Shown one piece after another: positions 23,305 through 31,879 of a stretch of 64,000 bases of DNA; positions within the stretch are counted from its first letter, which is position 1, and the number at the start of each line of letters is the position of its first letter. Below the pieces are notes generated by a model that was given only the letters and a program-made list of their open reading frames with translations, searched no databases and was not told the origin of the DNA. A program made the translations under genes and the position numbers. This DNA comes from UBA2206 sp049303905 (lineage in GTDB: Bacteria; Patescibacteriota; Minisyncoccia; Moranbacterales; UBA2206): positions 1-64,000 of the forward strand of contig JBAQNP010000005.1 in the NCBI GenBank assembly GCA_049303905.1, written 5' to 3'.

Positions 23305-23862
23305 ATGAAAAAAATCACAAATTACACCAAAACATCCATCGCTTTGATTGCCACATTTTTGTTTTTGGCTAGCACTGCTTTTGCGGATGTGTCTATCGAT
23401 GTAGAGAATAAGTCTACTAATAATGTAACTGCGACAGGCGGAAGCGCTACGCAATCACAAAGTCAAAGTCAATCTCAAACACAAAATCAAGGAAAATCAA
23501 ATGGAGGATTATGCTCAAATTGCGGATCTTCTTGCGGTTCATCCTGTGGTTCATCTTCAAGTTCTCAGTCTCAATCACAATCTCAATCAGCGACAGGCGG
23601 GAGTGTTTCTGTTAACCAAAGTTCAAAAACAGAAGTAGAAGTTGATGTTGACAATGATGGCGATGATGATGACGATGATGACAATAAAGATCATCACCAC
23701 TATTCTTACAACAAAGACGGAAAAAACCACACAAAAGTAATTACAGTCACAAAAAATTTGCCAGCTACAGGAAGTTCAGTAACAGGACTTTTTGCTCTAC
23801 TTGCAGTTTCAATTCTAGCAGCTTTTGGAGTGAAATATACATATAAAAAGTTTGCCAAATAA
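23305..23862 (+). CDS. LPXTG cell-surface protein, Ser/Gln-rich
   Basis: A 185-aa precursor. A signal peptide (1-27, ending STAFA) is followed by low-complexity SQSQ runs, a Cys-rich patch (CSNCGSSCGSSCGSS) and an Asp-rich run (DNDGDDDDDDDNKD). The C-terminal sorting signal is complete: NLPATGSS, a hydrophobic helix (VTGLFALLAVSILAAFGV) and a basic tail (KYTYKKFAK). The next gene encodes a sortase, so this protein is very likely its substrate. The Asp run could bind calcium. Its start repeats the VSIDVEN-type pattern seen after the signal peptide of the 504-aa protein at 25138. Confidence 0.88.
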   Translation: MKKITNYTKTSIALIATFLFLASTAFADVSIDVENKSTNNVTATGGSATQSQSQSQSQTQNQGKSNGGLCSNCGSSCGSSCGSSSSSQSQSQSQSATGGSVSVNQSSKTEVEVDVDNDGDDDDDDDNKDHHHYSYNKDGKNHTKVITVTKNLPATGSSVTGLFALLAVSILAAFGVKYTYKKFAK

Positions 23863-23881
23863 TTTTAGTCTTTGAGAGTTT

Positions 23882-24754
23882 TTGAAAAAAATTATGCGCG
23901 GATTATGGCAAAAAATAAAAGGCAGTTGGATAGGTTCTCTTCTTTTCAGCTGTCTTTTTATATCAATCTTTATCGGCTTATTCTATTTAGTTAATCTTGA
24001 TTTTAAGCCTGATTCAAAAAACAAGCCGATTTCGCAATCATTGGCTGGTTTGAATTTGGATGAGGAGATAAAAAAACGTCTTGGCTCGACAGATATTTCA
24101 ATGGAAAGTTATTCGGCCTGGGCGATTCGCCTTGAATTGGATGCTTCAAATTTAGGACTCGATCAAGATCCTGACGGAGATGATCTGGCAAATTATCTAG
24201 AATATGTTTATGGTACTAATCCTTTGTCAAAAGATTCTGACAATGACACCTATTCAGACAAATCAGAAATTGCCAATGGATATGATCCGGATGCTCCCGG
24301 AGACAGCAACATCAAACCGCGAGTAGAAATTTCTATTGCTAAAATTTCAATCTCAGCCCCGATGATTTGGTCAAAGAGTGAAAAGGAACAAGATATGCTC
24401 AAAGAACTGGAAAATGGGCTGGGACATTATTTTAAAACATCCGCTCCCGGACAAGTTGGCAACATGATTGTTTCCGGTCATTCCAGTAATTATATTTGGG
24501 CGAAAGGGGATTATAATCATGTCTTTAAGGATTTGGATAATTTAGAAAAAGGTGATGTTATCATCGCCACCACTTTTCAAAAAAATGGGAAAATTATCAT
24601 TTATCGCTATGTGGTTAGCGAGAAATTTGTGACGGTTCCAAATGACGCGAGAATTTTTGAAAATTCTGAAAACCCAATCCTCACTCTTTCTACTTGTTGG
24701 CCAATTGGCACCAATCTTCGTCGACTTATCGTCAAAGCTGAGTTGCAAAAATAA
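23882..24754 (+). CDS. Sortase with a calcium-binding (TSP type 3-like) insert
   Basis: A 290-aa sortase. An N-terminal TM helix (about 15-35) is followed by a linker with two Asp-rich calcium-binding motifs (LDQDPDGDDLANYLEY and DSDNDTYSDKSEI) of thrombospondin type 3/EF-hand-like type. The C-terminal sortase beta barrel has IVSGHSSNY (catalytic His) and LTLSTCWPIGTNLRRL (catalytic Cys and Arg). The start is TTG at 23882 or ATG at 23894; neither has a strong ribosome binding site. It directly follows the gene for an LPXTG protein, its likely substrate. Sortases are uncommon in small-genome CPR lineages, and the calcium module is an unusual addition. Confidence 0.87.
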   Translation: MKKIMRGLWQKIKGSWIGSLLFSCLFISIFIGLFYLVNLDFKPDSKNKPISQSLAGLNLDEEIKKRLGSTDISMESYSAWAIRLELDASNLGLDQDPDGDDLANYLEYVYGTNPLSKDSDNDTYSDKSEIANGYDPDAPGDSNIKPRVEISIAKISISAPMIWSKSEKEQDMLKELENGLGHYFKTSAPGQVGNMIVSGHSSNYIWAKGDYNHVFKDLDNLEKGDVIIATTFQKNGKIIIYRYVVSEKFVTVPNDARIFENSENPILTLSTCWPIGTNLRRLIVKAELQK

Positions 24755-24763
24755 AACCAGAGG

Positions 24764-24812
24764 AGACACTGGATGTCTTGTGGTCGTTTCGGTCGAGAGA
24801 CATCCAGTGTCT
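24764..24812. terminator. Perfect 15-bp hairpin after the sortase gene
   Basis: AGACACTGGATGTCT (24764-24778) pairs with AGACATCCAGTGTCT (24798-24812). It may be a terminator, or another palindromic repeat; the T-run is poor in both directions. Confidence 0.5.
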
Positions 24813-24818
24813 AAAAAC

Positions 24819-24847
24819 TTGACAAAATCTCTATTTTCTGCTAGTAT
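24819..24847 (+). promoter_or_regulatory. Promoter of the 25138 secreted-protein operon
   Basis: TTGACA (24819-24824), 17-bp spacer, TAGTAT (24842-24847). The leader is about 280 nt and contains the family C palindrome. Confidence 0.6.
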
Positions 24848-24875
24848 AGTTGGTTAAATATTGTGCCCTAAAAAT

Positions 24876-24950
24876 TGTCATGCTGAACTTGTTTCAGCAT
24901 CTAAACTAAGCCAAAAAATACATAGATCCTGAAATAAATTCAGGATAACA
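24876..24950. repeat. Palindromic element family C
   Basis: TGTCATGCTGAA ... TTTCAGCATCT, spacer, GATCCTGAA ... TTCAGGATAACA. Between this and the next gene (24951-25130) lie an ATTTTTAG/CTAAAAAT hairpin and a GGGCGAAAAGCCC hairpin; no gene is seen in the 383-bp gap. Confidence 0.75.
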
Positions 24951-25137
24951 TAAAATATTATCCCTACGCCATTTTTAGTTATTTTTAGCTAAAAATAGCG
25001 TGCTGATAAATGACGCCGAGCGACCTTTGAAAAACAATTTCGAGCCTTCAAAAGCTCGGGTTCATATATTAATATATTATATTTAAAACAAACAACAAAC
25101 AAACTATAAGAGGGCGAAAAGCCCGGGAGGTTTTACC

Positions 25138-26652
25138 ATGAAACAATGCGTATTAGTAATTATGGCAGTTCTGGCAATGGTTTTCTCCGCGAGTTTTACT
25201 TTTGCGGAAGAAGGTGATATTGGAATCGGTGTCGCAGTTGATACCGAAAATAATATTGCGATTGAGGGTCCAAAAGTTGAGCAAAATCAAAGCATGGAAC
25301 AGGGATTGACCAACACAAATGAAATATGTGTTGGCGGCGGAGCTGGCGGAAAAGGTGGTGAAGGTGGAAAAGGCGGAGAGGCTGAAGCAAAGGCGACCGT
25401 TGGTAATGTTACCGGCGGAACAGTCGGCGACACAACTGCAACCGGTGGAAGTGTTGGTAATACGACCGCCGATGCCGATGCGTCGGCAAATATCGGCGAT
25501 ACAACCGCCAAAAACGAAACTAAAGTGACAGGAGTAGAAGGAGATCAAAATATAGATAATCAAAACGTCTATATCTCTCCCGAGAACAAGCGTTCCCATA
25601 TCAACGCCCCTACCGGACCGAGTGGAAATTTTCTCAATGCCACAGCGATATCTTCAGATGGTTGGCAGTTATTTATTTGTCAACCGTTGTATAAAAGATT
25701 TTACGGTAAAGAGCTGAAGATTATGGCAAATGGCGCTGGAGGATTTTTTTCATCCGGAATTGAAGAATCTCTTCGTATTGAAAAGGTTGAGTCTTTTGAT
25801 GAAGCCCCTTTGGTACGATTGGATTTTATTCCGAATGGAGAAAATGACAGAATAATCGGCGAGTTTGAATTTCAAGCTGATGAGCCGATACCATTTGGAA
25901 AGGCCCTTGCTTATGTTCTCCTTAAAGCAAAAGAAGATACAAACACTCACCGAGTGGTGGTGTGGGCACGAGTAAAGGGTGAAGTAAAAAATTCGGGTTT
26001 TTCAATTGGTTCCGGCGTTGCTGGTTCTAAATTGTGGGGTCCTGGTGAAGATTCGACTGCTGGTGCAATCGGTTTGGGTGGCCTTATTGGCACAACAACC
26101 GCACGTACACAGGAAGTCTGGATGATTCGGGTTATTGCTTTTAACGATGGATCAATTGATCCGCCTCCCGGTATTGAAGTGTGCGGACTTACAGTGTCCG
26201 CGCCGGCGTCTGAAGAAATCATGAAAGAAGAAATTCTTCCGCAAGAGCCGGAATGTGACTCGAATCCGATTCTTTCAAAAATTAGACAATTAGATGAGGG
26301 CACGAAATATTGCCCAAATGATTGTTTAAACAATGAAATACTTCGGAAGCAAATGGGGGATGCCTATTTGGATCTCTTCTACTGCACGGGTGATAAAGAC
26401 GCACTCGTGAAAGCAATTGCGGAGTATAAAAACGCCGAAAAGAATTTCCTTGAAGGTCGCGAACCAAATGGAACGCGCACCAGCACCCTTCAAGGTGCAC
26501 AAGAGATTTTGTACAAAGCGCATTACAATTCTGCGCTGGCAATCCTTGAACTTAGCGGGCCCGATGCAGAAACTGAATTTGCTCAACAGAAAAAGTTGGG
26601 CGAACGAGGCGACGGCATGATGCCCGATAACCAAAACGATATCAAACGATAA
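25138..26652 (+). CDS. Secreted Gly-rich protein of unknown function
   Basis: A 504-aa secreted protein with a clear signal peptide (1-23, ending TFAEEG). A low-complexity region follows (GGGAGGKGGEGGKGGEAEAKA, then TGG-rich repeats to about 130). A globular part (about 170-350) has WQLFICQPLYKRFYGKELK and VVVWARVKGEVKN. A final Cys-containing helical part (about 380-500) looks TPR-like (DALVKAIAEYKNAEKNF, YNSALAILELSG). An unusually strong ribosome binding site (GGGAGG, 8 nt before ATG) and richer G+C set it apart from its neighbours. It is followed 16 bp later by another secreted protein with an equally good site. Confidence 0.78.
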   Translation: MKQCVLVIMAVLAMVFSASFTFAEEGDIGIGVAVDTENNIAIEGPKVEQNQSMEQGLTNTNEICVGGGAGGKGGEGGKGGEAEAKATVGNVTGGTVGDTTATGGSVGNTTADADASANIGDTTAKNETKVTGVEGDQNIDNQNVYISPENKRSHINAPTGPSGNFLNATAISSDGWQLFICQPLYKRFYGKELKIMANGAGGFFSSGIEESLRIEKVESFDEAPLVRLDFIPNGENDRIIGEFEFQADEPIPFGKALAYVLLKAKEDTNTHRVVVWARVKGEVKNSGFSIGSGVAGSKLWGPGEDSTAGAIGLGGLIGTTTARTQEVWMIRVIAFNDGSIDPPPGIEVCGLTVSAPASEEIMKEEILPQEPECDSNPILSKIRQLDEGTKYCPNDCLNNEILRKQMGDAYLDLFYCTGDKDALVKAIAEYKNAEKNFLEGREPNGTRTSTLQGAQEILYKAHYNSALAILELSGPDAETEFAQQKKLGERGDGMMPDNQNDIKR

Positions 26653-26668
26653 AAAGGGAAGGTGACCC

Positions 26669-27226
26669 ATGAAAAAAATAGTAGCTATTATTTTCATTTT
26701 CGTATTTTCAAGTTCGGTGGCATTTGCCGCAAGACCGGTTCCGACACAGACTGGTTCTCAAAAATTTGTACCTAAAAACGTCCCTATCACCCCCGCCATG
26801 GTTAATGCGGGGATAGCCTACACCGACGCCCAGAGTATTCGGGCGGAGGTTGAAAAACTTAACAAAAAAGTCCAGAAGCTTGAGGCAGCCGACAAAAGTC
26901 TCTGGGAGAAAATATTCGGCAAGAAAAAAGGAGCGCTGGTCGCCCTCGAAGGTCGGCTTCAGTCGGCCATCAAAACGGCAACCGATAACTCTACCGCCGC
27001 GCAAGCCCGGGCGGAGGAGGCATTCAAAAAGGCAGAAGTGGCTGATAAAAAAGCCACTGATGTTGGAACGAAATTGGATGGGATAGCTGACATCTGCAAG
27101 AATGGGATGACTGCTATGAGGGGTGAGGTCGAGACCCTCCGCAAAATCGGCCAATATGCATTAGTGGCATTTACACTGGGCATGATATTGTTATTTATCC
27201 TTGCTCTCAGGAAACCAAAACCTTAA
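26669..27226 (+). CDS. Secreted coiled-coil protein with C-terminal TM anchor
   Basis: A 185-aa protein: signal peptide (1-20, ending VAFA), a short linker, a long coiled coil (about 58-145: AEVEKLNKKVQKLEAADKSL, then ARAEEAFKKAEVADKKA) and a C-terminal TM helix (IGQYALVAFTLGMILLFILAL) with a basic end. It would span the cell envelope or project from the membrane like a tether. The ribosome binding site AGGGAAGGTGACCC is strong. It is co-transcribed with the 504-aa protein. After its stop, an AAGGAGGTG site with only a 7-codon frame and a near-perfect GGCGGTTGCTTT/AAAGCAACCGTC hairpin follow. Confidence 0.78.
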   Translation: MKKIVAIIFIFVFSSSVAFAARPVPTQTGSQKFVPKNVPITPAMVNAGIAYTDAQSIRAEVEKLNKKVQKLEAADKSLWEKIFGKKKGALVALEGRLQSAIKTATDNSTAAQARAEEAFKKAEVADKKATDVGTKLDGIADICKNGMTAMRGEVETLRKIGQYALVAFTLGMILLFILALRKPKP

Positions 27227-27383
27227 CGCAAAATTTCAAAAACTTTTAAAATAAAAAAGGAGGTGAATACGGGCGGTTGCTTTTAACACAAAGCAACCGT
27301 CCACCCAAATTTATCACAGCTAGAAATTAGGCTGTTTTTTTATTTTTAAATTAAAAATTCACTGATGTGTGGATAAAAAGCAT

Positions 27384-27412
27384 TTGTGCTAATTCTAAAA
27401 ATTTAGTATTAT
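27384..27412 (+). promoter_or_regulatory. Promoter of the 27440 operon
   Basis: TTGTGC (27384-27389), 17-bp spacer, TATTAT (27407-27412), 27 bp before the start codon. Confidence 0.4.
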
Positions 27413-27439
27413 ATAGATATAAAAAAATAATTCAAAAAA

Positions 27440-27754
27440 ATGGAAAATAAAAATAATCCCAATCTTAATCTAGAAACATTTGTGAGTCTTTTGATAGAAG
27501 AAAAAGGTTTTGAAAATGTTGATCCGGAAATCGAAGAACAACTCAAAGCTGATTTACTTAAAAGAGTTGAGGATCGAATTAATGTTGCCATCATAAATAA
27601 TCTTCCGAAGGAAAAAATGACAGAATTTAATGAGTTATTAGACAATGCTAATCAAGATGAAATTCAAGATTATTGTAACAAAAACATTTCCGGACTGGAT
27701 GAAATAATTGCCCAAGAGCTAATGAGTTTTAGAGCAACTTATTTAAATCTTTAA
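27440..27754 (+). CDS. Small helical protein, DUF5663-like
   Basis: A 104-aa all-helical protein with LLIEEKGFENVDPEIEEQLKADL in two halves and RVEDRINVAIINNLPKEKMTEF. This matches my recollection of the CPR-associated DUF5663 family (E-Q-L-K-x-D-L ... R-I-N-x-A-I-I-x-x-L-P). Function is unknown. It is 13 bp upstream of the 1257-aa protein and so probably co-expressed with it. Confidence 0.65.
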   Translation: MENKNNPNLNLETFVSLLIEEKGFENVDPEIEEQLKADLLKRVEDRINVAIINNLPKEKMTEFNELLDNANQDEIQDYCNKNISGLDEIIAQELMSFRATYLNL

Positions 27755-27767
27755 TAAACACAAAAAT

Positions 27768-30700
27768 ATGGCCTCAGAAAATATGCCCAATACTTCTCCT
27801 AATAACTCTTATGGAGAAGAGGGTGTTGTTTCGCAGCAAAAAAAGAAAAAGCAAATAATTATTGCCGGAGTTGATTATGAAAAAGAAGCTATGGACGCGG
27901 CTGAAGCTAGGATGACTGCTAACAAAGAAGATTTGAGTGGCCCGCGTTTGTTTCAAGGAGAGGACAGAACTAGCAAGGAACAAATAAAAGGAATAGGAAA
28001 TGTTCTAAAAAAAGTTTGGAAACATAATCTTTTTCATGAATATTATCGACAAAAAGAATTATCCAAAGCAAGAAGAGCAATAAAGGATTCTGGTAATCTA
28101 TATGTAGCGGAAAAGGGAGATCAGACTGATCATGACAATGCGATGCAAGCAATTGTAGACCGTTTTTCTAGTGAATATGAAGAGGATATGATTCATAGTG
28201 AAGCGGGAGAAAAAAAGAAAACATTAGGCAATGAATCTACTGAGGAACAAGAATTGAAAGTTGAAATTCAAGATATAATCAGAAAATACGCCACGGGAGA
28301 AATTGACGAAAATGAATTTCTGGAAAGAAAAGACAGATTGTTCAATAGAGATATTCCAAAAATAAAAGGAGAAGGAAAGAGTAGTTTATTAGAGAAAAGC
28401 AATCTGTATGCTAGTAATATATTAGAAATCGCCAAGGAGGTTCGCCAAGCAGTTGAGCATGGAGAAGCTTTAAATAATTTAGATTTAGATTTTGAAGTAA
28501 TAGTCGGAAAAGCTAATGTAGGAGTGCGAACAGAAAATAATTTCAGTTCGGTTGATAAAGTAATAGACAAAATACAGAAATCTAAATTGGGAATGGTATT
28601 TGCTAATGAAACTGCAATTGCTTTAGGTGTGGCTAGTCTTTATAGTGTTTTTGTCAAGGGTTCAGTTAGTACAGCGCAAAAACTTTCTAAATTACTTGGA
28701 CCGCTTGGTCTAGGAATAAGTGCTGGAGTTGGTGGAGCAGTAGCAGGGATTCGAGAGGGAAAAAGAGTTCAAGAAGAACGAACTCAACATTCGCGCGATA
28801 TGGCTAAAGGGAAAAGTTTTGAAAAAAATGCCGAGCGAAGAACAGAAATGGAAAAATATCGCCATGAAACAAAAGGTGCCACTGAACTCACAGAGAATTT
28901 GGAAAAAAGCCTTGGGTTGCTTGATGAAAAAGATGGAAAATCGATTAGGGTTGTCTTGGCTCATCTTAATGAAATAGAAGCTCGAATTTCTTTGTCTGAT
29001 CAAAAAAGCATTGATCTTATTCAATATTCGGACGCAAAAAAGATTGAACAGGAGAGAATGCAACTTGATTTAGTTAGAGCAAAAGCTAAAGTTGAGCTAA
29101 GAAAAATTAATGGGGGAAATGTTAAGAATATTAAAGAAGAAAATGTTCCCTTGAAAGAATATCTGGAAGGAATAAAGGGTGCTCGTATTAATGATTTTCT
29201 AGAAGAAAAAACAATTAAGGATGAAGCTTTTCATAAATTTCGCCAGAAAAAAATGGGAGGTGCTTTTGTTAAGGGCGCATTAATAGGTGCAGGAGTAGGA
29301 ATCGCTGTTCAAGAAGGCATGGCTCTTCTTGGTGGAAACTCAGAAGGACTCTTGAGTGCTAAAGAGGCTTTTGCTGGCAGTGGAGCACCAGAGGCACATC
29401 ATTTCACCGCGCTGGAATATTTACGTCGATATGTGATGGGTGATTTGCCGAGAATGGACGCTTCTCAAATGCATGAGGAAGTTTTTGGCAATACTCATTT
29501 CAAATTGCCAGCCGGTGTTGATTTCCACAAAAATGCCAATGGCAGTTTTGATTTATTGCAAAATGGAAATCCAATTGCTAAAGGTCTAACACTAGATCAA
29601 AATGGTCATCTGACTAATGAGGCTCATCAAATATTAAAAGATGAAAATATTCTTACTAGTGATTCTACCCAACAAATTTCTTCGGGCGGTACAAAAGAAA
29701 TCATCCATTCACCAAAAGAATATGTGAAAAATCATGAAAATTTATTTGAAAAAATAAAAAGAGGTTCTTGGGCGGATAATGATACGCTAAAACCAGATAA
29801 AAATGAACTTAAATTATGGTGGGGAGGAGAAAAAGGAACCGGGATAGATAGTAATGGAAAATATGTTTTTAATATGAAACATATGATACCCGCTGGTTCA
29901 AGTCACGCAGGAACGCATTGGAATCCAGAGGAATTATTAAAAGAAGGAAAAATGAAACTGCTAATTTCTCTTTCGGAAGATTCACAAAATCAAGTTGTGG
30001 AAATCCCTATTGATGCCAATGGAAACGCTATAATTGATCCAAATAGTGAAATTGGAAAAATTGCTTTTGAAAATGTTAATGGACATGCTAAGTTTCTTGG
30101 AAGATTTGCCGAGGTAGCTGTTTTCGATGGACAAAAAGACGGAGTTGATGTATTTAATCCGCTAGCCACTTACGAAGGAAAGGGATTGGCAGATTGGAAA
30201 GAAATAGTAAAAATCCCTGGAGAAGAAATTTCCACAACTATTCTTGAAATTCCAGCCGAAAACACAGTCGATTGGCCATACGCGATTCCGGTTTTAGGAA
30301 GAAATCCACTTGAAAGAACAAGAGGAAAAGAAAAGACACCTTCTTATTTATATTATGGAGCAAGTTCAGCAGGGGAAATTTTGGCAGAATTTCAAAAAAG
30401 AGGTATCGAACTAGATTCATATAAAACTATAAATGAGAATGGAAGCAAAAAGTTAGTTAATAAGGAAGGAAAAGAAATTCAACGAAATGTCGATCGAGAA
30501 AATCAAAGAATTAAAGAGTATCTTTCCAATCAAGATTCTGATTATTTAGAAGAGTTAGAAAAATTAAACACAAATCTAACCCCAATGCATGAAGATTGTA
30601 GAGTTTGTATTAATATCCCCGCAAGAATAGAAGAAAAACACATTGCTAATTTATTAGAACAATTTTCAAAACAAACCGATTCAAAAGGCAACCCTATCGA

Positions 30701-31541
30701 CACTTCTCAGTTTGAAATAAATATTATAGTAAATAAGAAGAAATCAGAAACTGCTGATAAAACAATGGAAATTATCGAGAAATGGAAAAAGACACACTCA
30801 GAAGTTAAGGTAAATGCGATTGACGTTTCTTTTGATGATAATAAGGGTTGCGTTGGATTAGCAAGAAAATATATAACGGATTTATCTTTACTACGTTCTG
30901 TTTCAAGGAAAAAACAAGCTGGTCCTCTTTACATAGAATCAGAAGATGCTGACATGTTTGGGGTAGATAAACGAATGGTTTATGAATTGATTAATAATTT
31001 TGATAATAATCCTTCGACGGATGTTCTTCGAGGAATTCAAGATCGACAACCTGAAACATTACAAAAAAATGATTTGCTTTTCTTTTCAAGAAGACTATGG
31101 GATTTTATGGAAATTTTTGCAAGAAACCAAAAATATCGTCCTGAGAATAAAAAAGATGCAGATTTTGTATGGAATAGAGTTATAAGTGGGGGCTGGAATA
31201 CAGCCTATACAGCTGAAGCATACGCTCAAATTGGTGGCTATACTCAAACAAAAGTCATTGGGGAAGATATGGAAATTGGCCAAAAAATTTCTGTCTTAAG
31301 AGGAATTAAAAATGATAAAACAAATGAATTTACTCCTAATACTCAAACAGCAAAAACCTCTGGATTACGAAGTAGTTCAAGTCCAAGAAGATTCATCGAC
31401 GCCCTAGATAGAGGCGTCCCTCCTTACGATGATTTTGAAAATCAAAAATTAAAGCAGTTTAGCTTAGATGAATTATTAGATAGAATTAAAACATATGCCA
31501 ACGCTGACAAAAACAATTTAGATAGATACCAAAAAGAGTAA
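27768..31541 (+). CDS. Very large protein with C-terminal GT2-like glycosyltransferase domain
   Basis: A 1257-aa protein. Residues 1-280 are charged and helical. Hydrophobic Gly/Ala-rich segments occur at about 275-300, 310-330 and 500-525 (KGALIGAGVGIAVQEG), suggesting membrane contact. Residues 550-930 look beta-rich with no known motif. From about 943 a GT-A fold appears: VCINIPARIEEKHIANLLEQ, then an ESEDADM segment (D-x-D, about 1057), and GGWNTAYTAEAYAQIGGYTQT with GEDMEIGQKI (about 1130-1170), the acceptor-side acidic motif of GT2 enzymes. It probably transfers sugars on the cytoplasmic side. The fusion to a large unknown N-terminal region is unusual. It is followed after 4 bp by a small gene. 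Confidence 0.75.
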   Translation: MASENMPNTSPNNSYGEEGVVSQQKKKKQIIIAGVDYEKEAMDAAEARMTANKEDLSGPRLFQGEDRTSKEQIKGIGNVLKKVWKHNLFHEYYRQKELSKARRAIKDSGNLYVAEKGDQTDHDNAMQAIVDRFSSEYEEDMIHSEAGEKKKTLGNESTEEQELKVEIQDIIRKYATGEIDENEFLERKDRLFNRDIPKIKGEGKSSLLEKSNLYASNILEIAKEVRQAVEHGEALNNLDLDFEVIVGKANVGVRTENNFSSVDKVIDKIQKSKLGMVFANETAIALGVASLYSVFVKGSVSTAQKLSKLLGPLGLGISAGVGGAVAGIREGKRVQEERTQHSRDMAKGKSFEKNAERRTEMEKYRHETKGATELTENLEKSLGLLDEKDGKSIRVVLAHLNEIEARISLSDQKSIDLIQYSDAKKIEQERMQLDLVRAKAKVELRKINGGNVKNIKEENVPLKEYLEGIKGARINDFLEEKTIKDEAFHKFRQKKMGGAFVKGALIGAGVGIAVQEGMALLGGNSEGLLSAKEAFAGSGAPEAHHFTALEYLRRYVMGDLPRMDASQMHEEVFGNTHFKLPAGVDFHKNANGSFDLLQNGNPIAKGLTLDQNGHLTNEAHQILKDENILTSDSTQQISSGGTKEIIHSPKEYVKNHENLFEKIKRGSWADNDTLKPDKNELKLWWGGEKGTGIDSNGKYVFNMKHMIPAGSSHAGTHWNPEELLKEGKMKLLISLSEDSQNQVVEIPIDANGNAIIDPNSEIGKIAFENVNGHAKFLGRFAEVAVFDGQKDGVDVFNPLATYEGKGLADWKEIVKIPGEEISTTILEIPAENTVDWPYAIPVLGRNPLERTRGKEKTPSYLYYGASSAGEILAEFQKRGIELDSYKTINENGSKKLVNKEGKEIQRNVDRENQRIKEYLSNQDSDYLEELEKLNTNLTPMHEDCRVCINIPARIEEKHIANLLEQFSKQTDSKGNPIDTSQFEINIIVNKKKSETADKTMEIIEKWKKTHSEVKVNAIDVSFDDNKGCVGLARKYITDLSLLRSVSRKKQAGPLYIESEDADMFGVDKRMVYELINNFDNNPSTDVLRGIQDRQPETLQKNDLLFFSRRLWDFMEIFARNQKYRPENKKDADFVWNRVISGGWNTAYTAEAYAQIGGYTQTKVIGEDMEIGQKISVLRGIKNDKTNEFTPNTQTAKTSGLRSSSSPRRFIDALDRGVPPYDDFENQKLKQFSLDELLDRIKTYANADKNNLDRYQKE

Positions 31542-31545
31542 GGAT

Positions 31546-31755
31546 ATGTTTAAAAATGATTCCGAGTGGACCAAAGTGATGAAAAGAACATTAACTATAG
31601 GCATGGGTCTAAAAGATAAAGTTCATTATAATATCAATAATGATGGGGTGGCTCTTACTCCAAAGGGCATGGACAAAATCATAGAAAATTTTGATCAATA
31701 CAAGAAATATAAACGTTGGCAATTAGGATATAAGAATCAAAACTCTCCGCTTTAA
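31546..31755 (+). CDS. Hypothetical 69-aa protein after the GT gene
   Basis: A 69-aa, basic protein (WTKVMKRTLTIGMGLKDKVHYNIN and KGMDKIIENFDQYKKYKRW) starting 4 bp after the GT protein stop, so translational coupling is likely. No known domain is seen. It is followed by a good terminator, closing the operon. It could also be a displaced C-terminal end of the 1257-aa protein; no obvious frameshift site is seen. Confidence 0.55.
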   Translation: MFKNDSEWTKVMKRTLTIGMGLKDKVHYNINNDGVALTPKGMDKIIENFDQYKKYKRWQLGYKNQNSPL

Positions 31756-31783
31756 TATTACCACACCGAAATATAAAACAATC

Positions 31784-31808
31784 AAAAACGCCAGAAATGG
31801 CGTTTTTT
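31784..31808 (+). terminator. Rho-independent terminator
   Basis: AAAAACGCCAGAAATGGCGTTTTTT. Confidence 0.8.
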
Positions 31809-31820
31809 GTGTGGTTAAAT

Positions 31821-31848
31821 TTGACTTTTTTTGACGATGTGATATACT
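31821..31848 (+). promoter_or_regulatory. Promoter of the polysaccharide genes
   Basis: TTGACT (31821-31826), 16-bp spacer, TATACT (31843-31848), 31 bp before the GT4 start. Confidence 0.5.
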
Positions 31849-31879
31849 TTCAAGTTAAAAAATATTGAGAAATTAGGTC

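Noticed and set aside
23480..23590. CAATCACAAAGTCAAAG-type repeats as a CRISPR array
   Set aside because: They are Ser-Gln codon repeats inside the LPXTG protein gene, with no spacers.
24764..24812. Attachment site or IS end
   Set aside because: It is a perfect hairpin, but no recombinase gene or matching second copy was found nearby.
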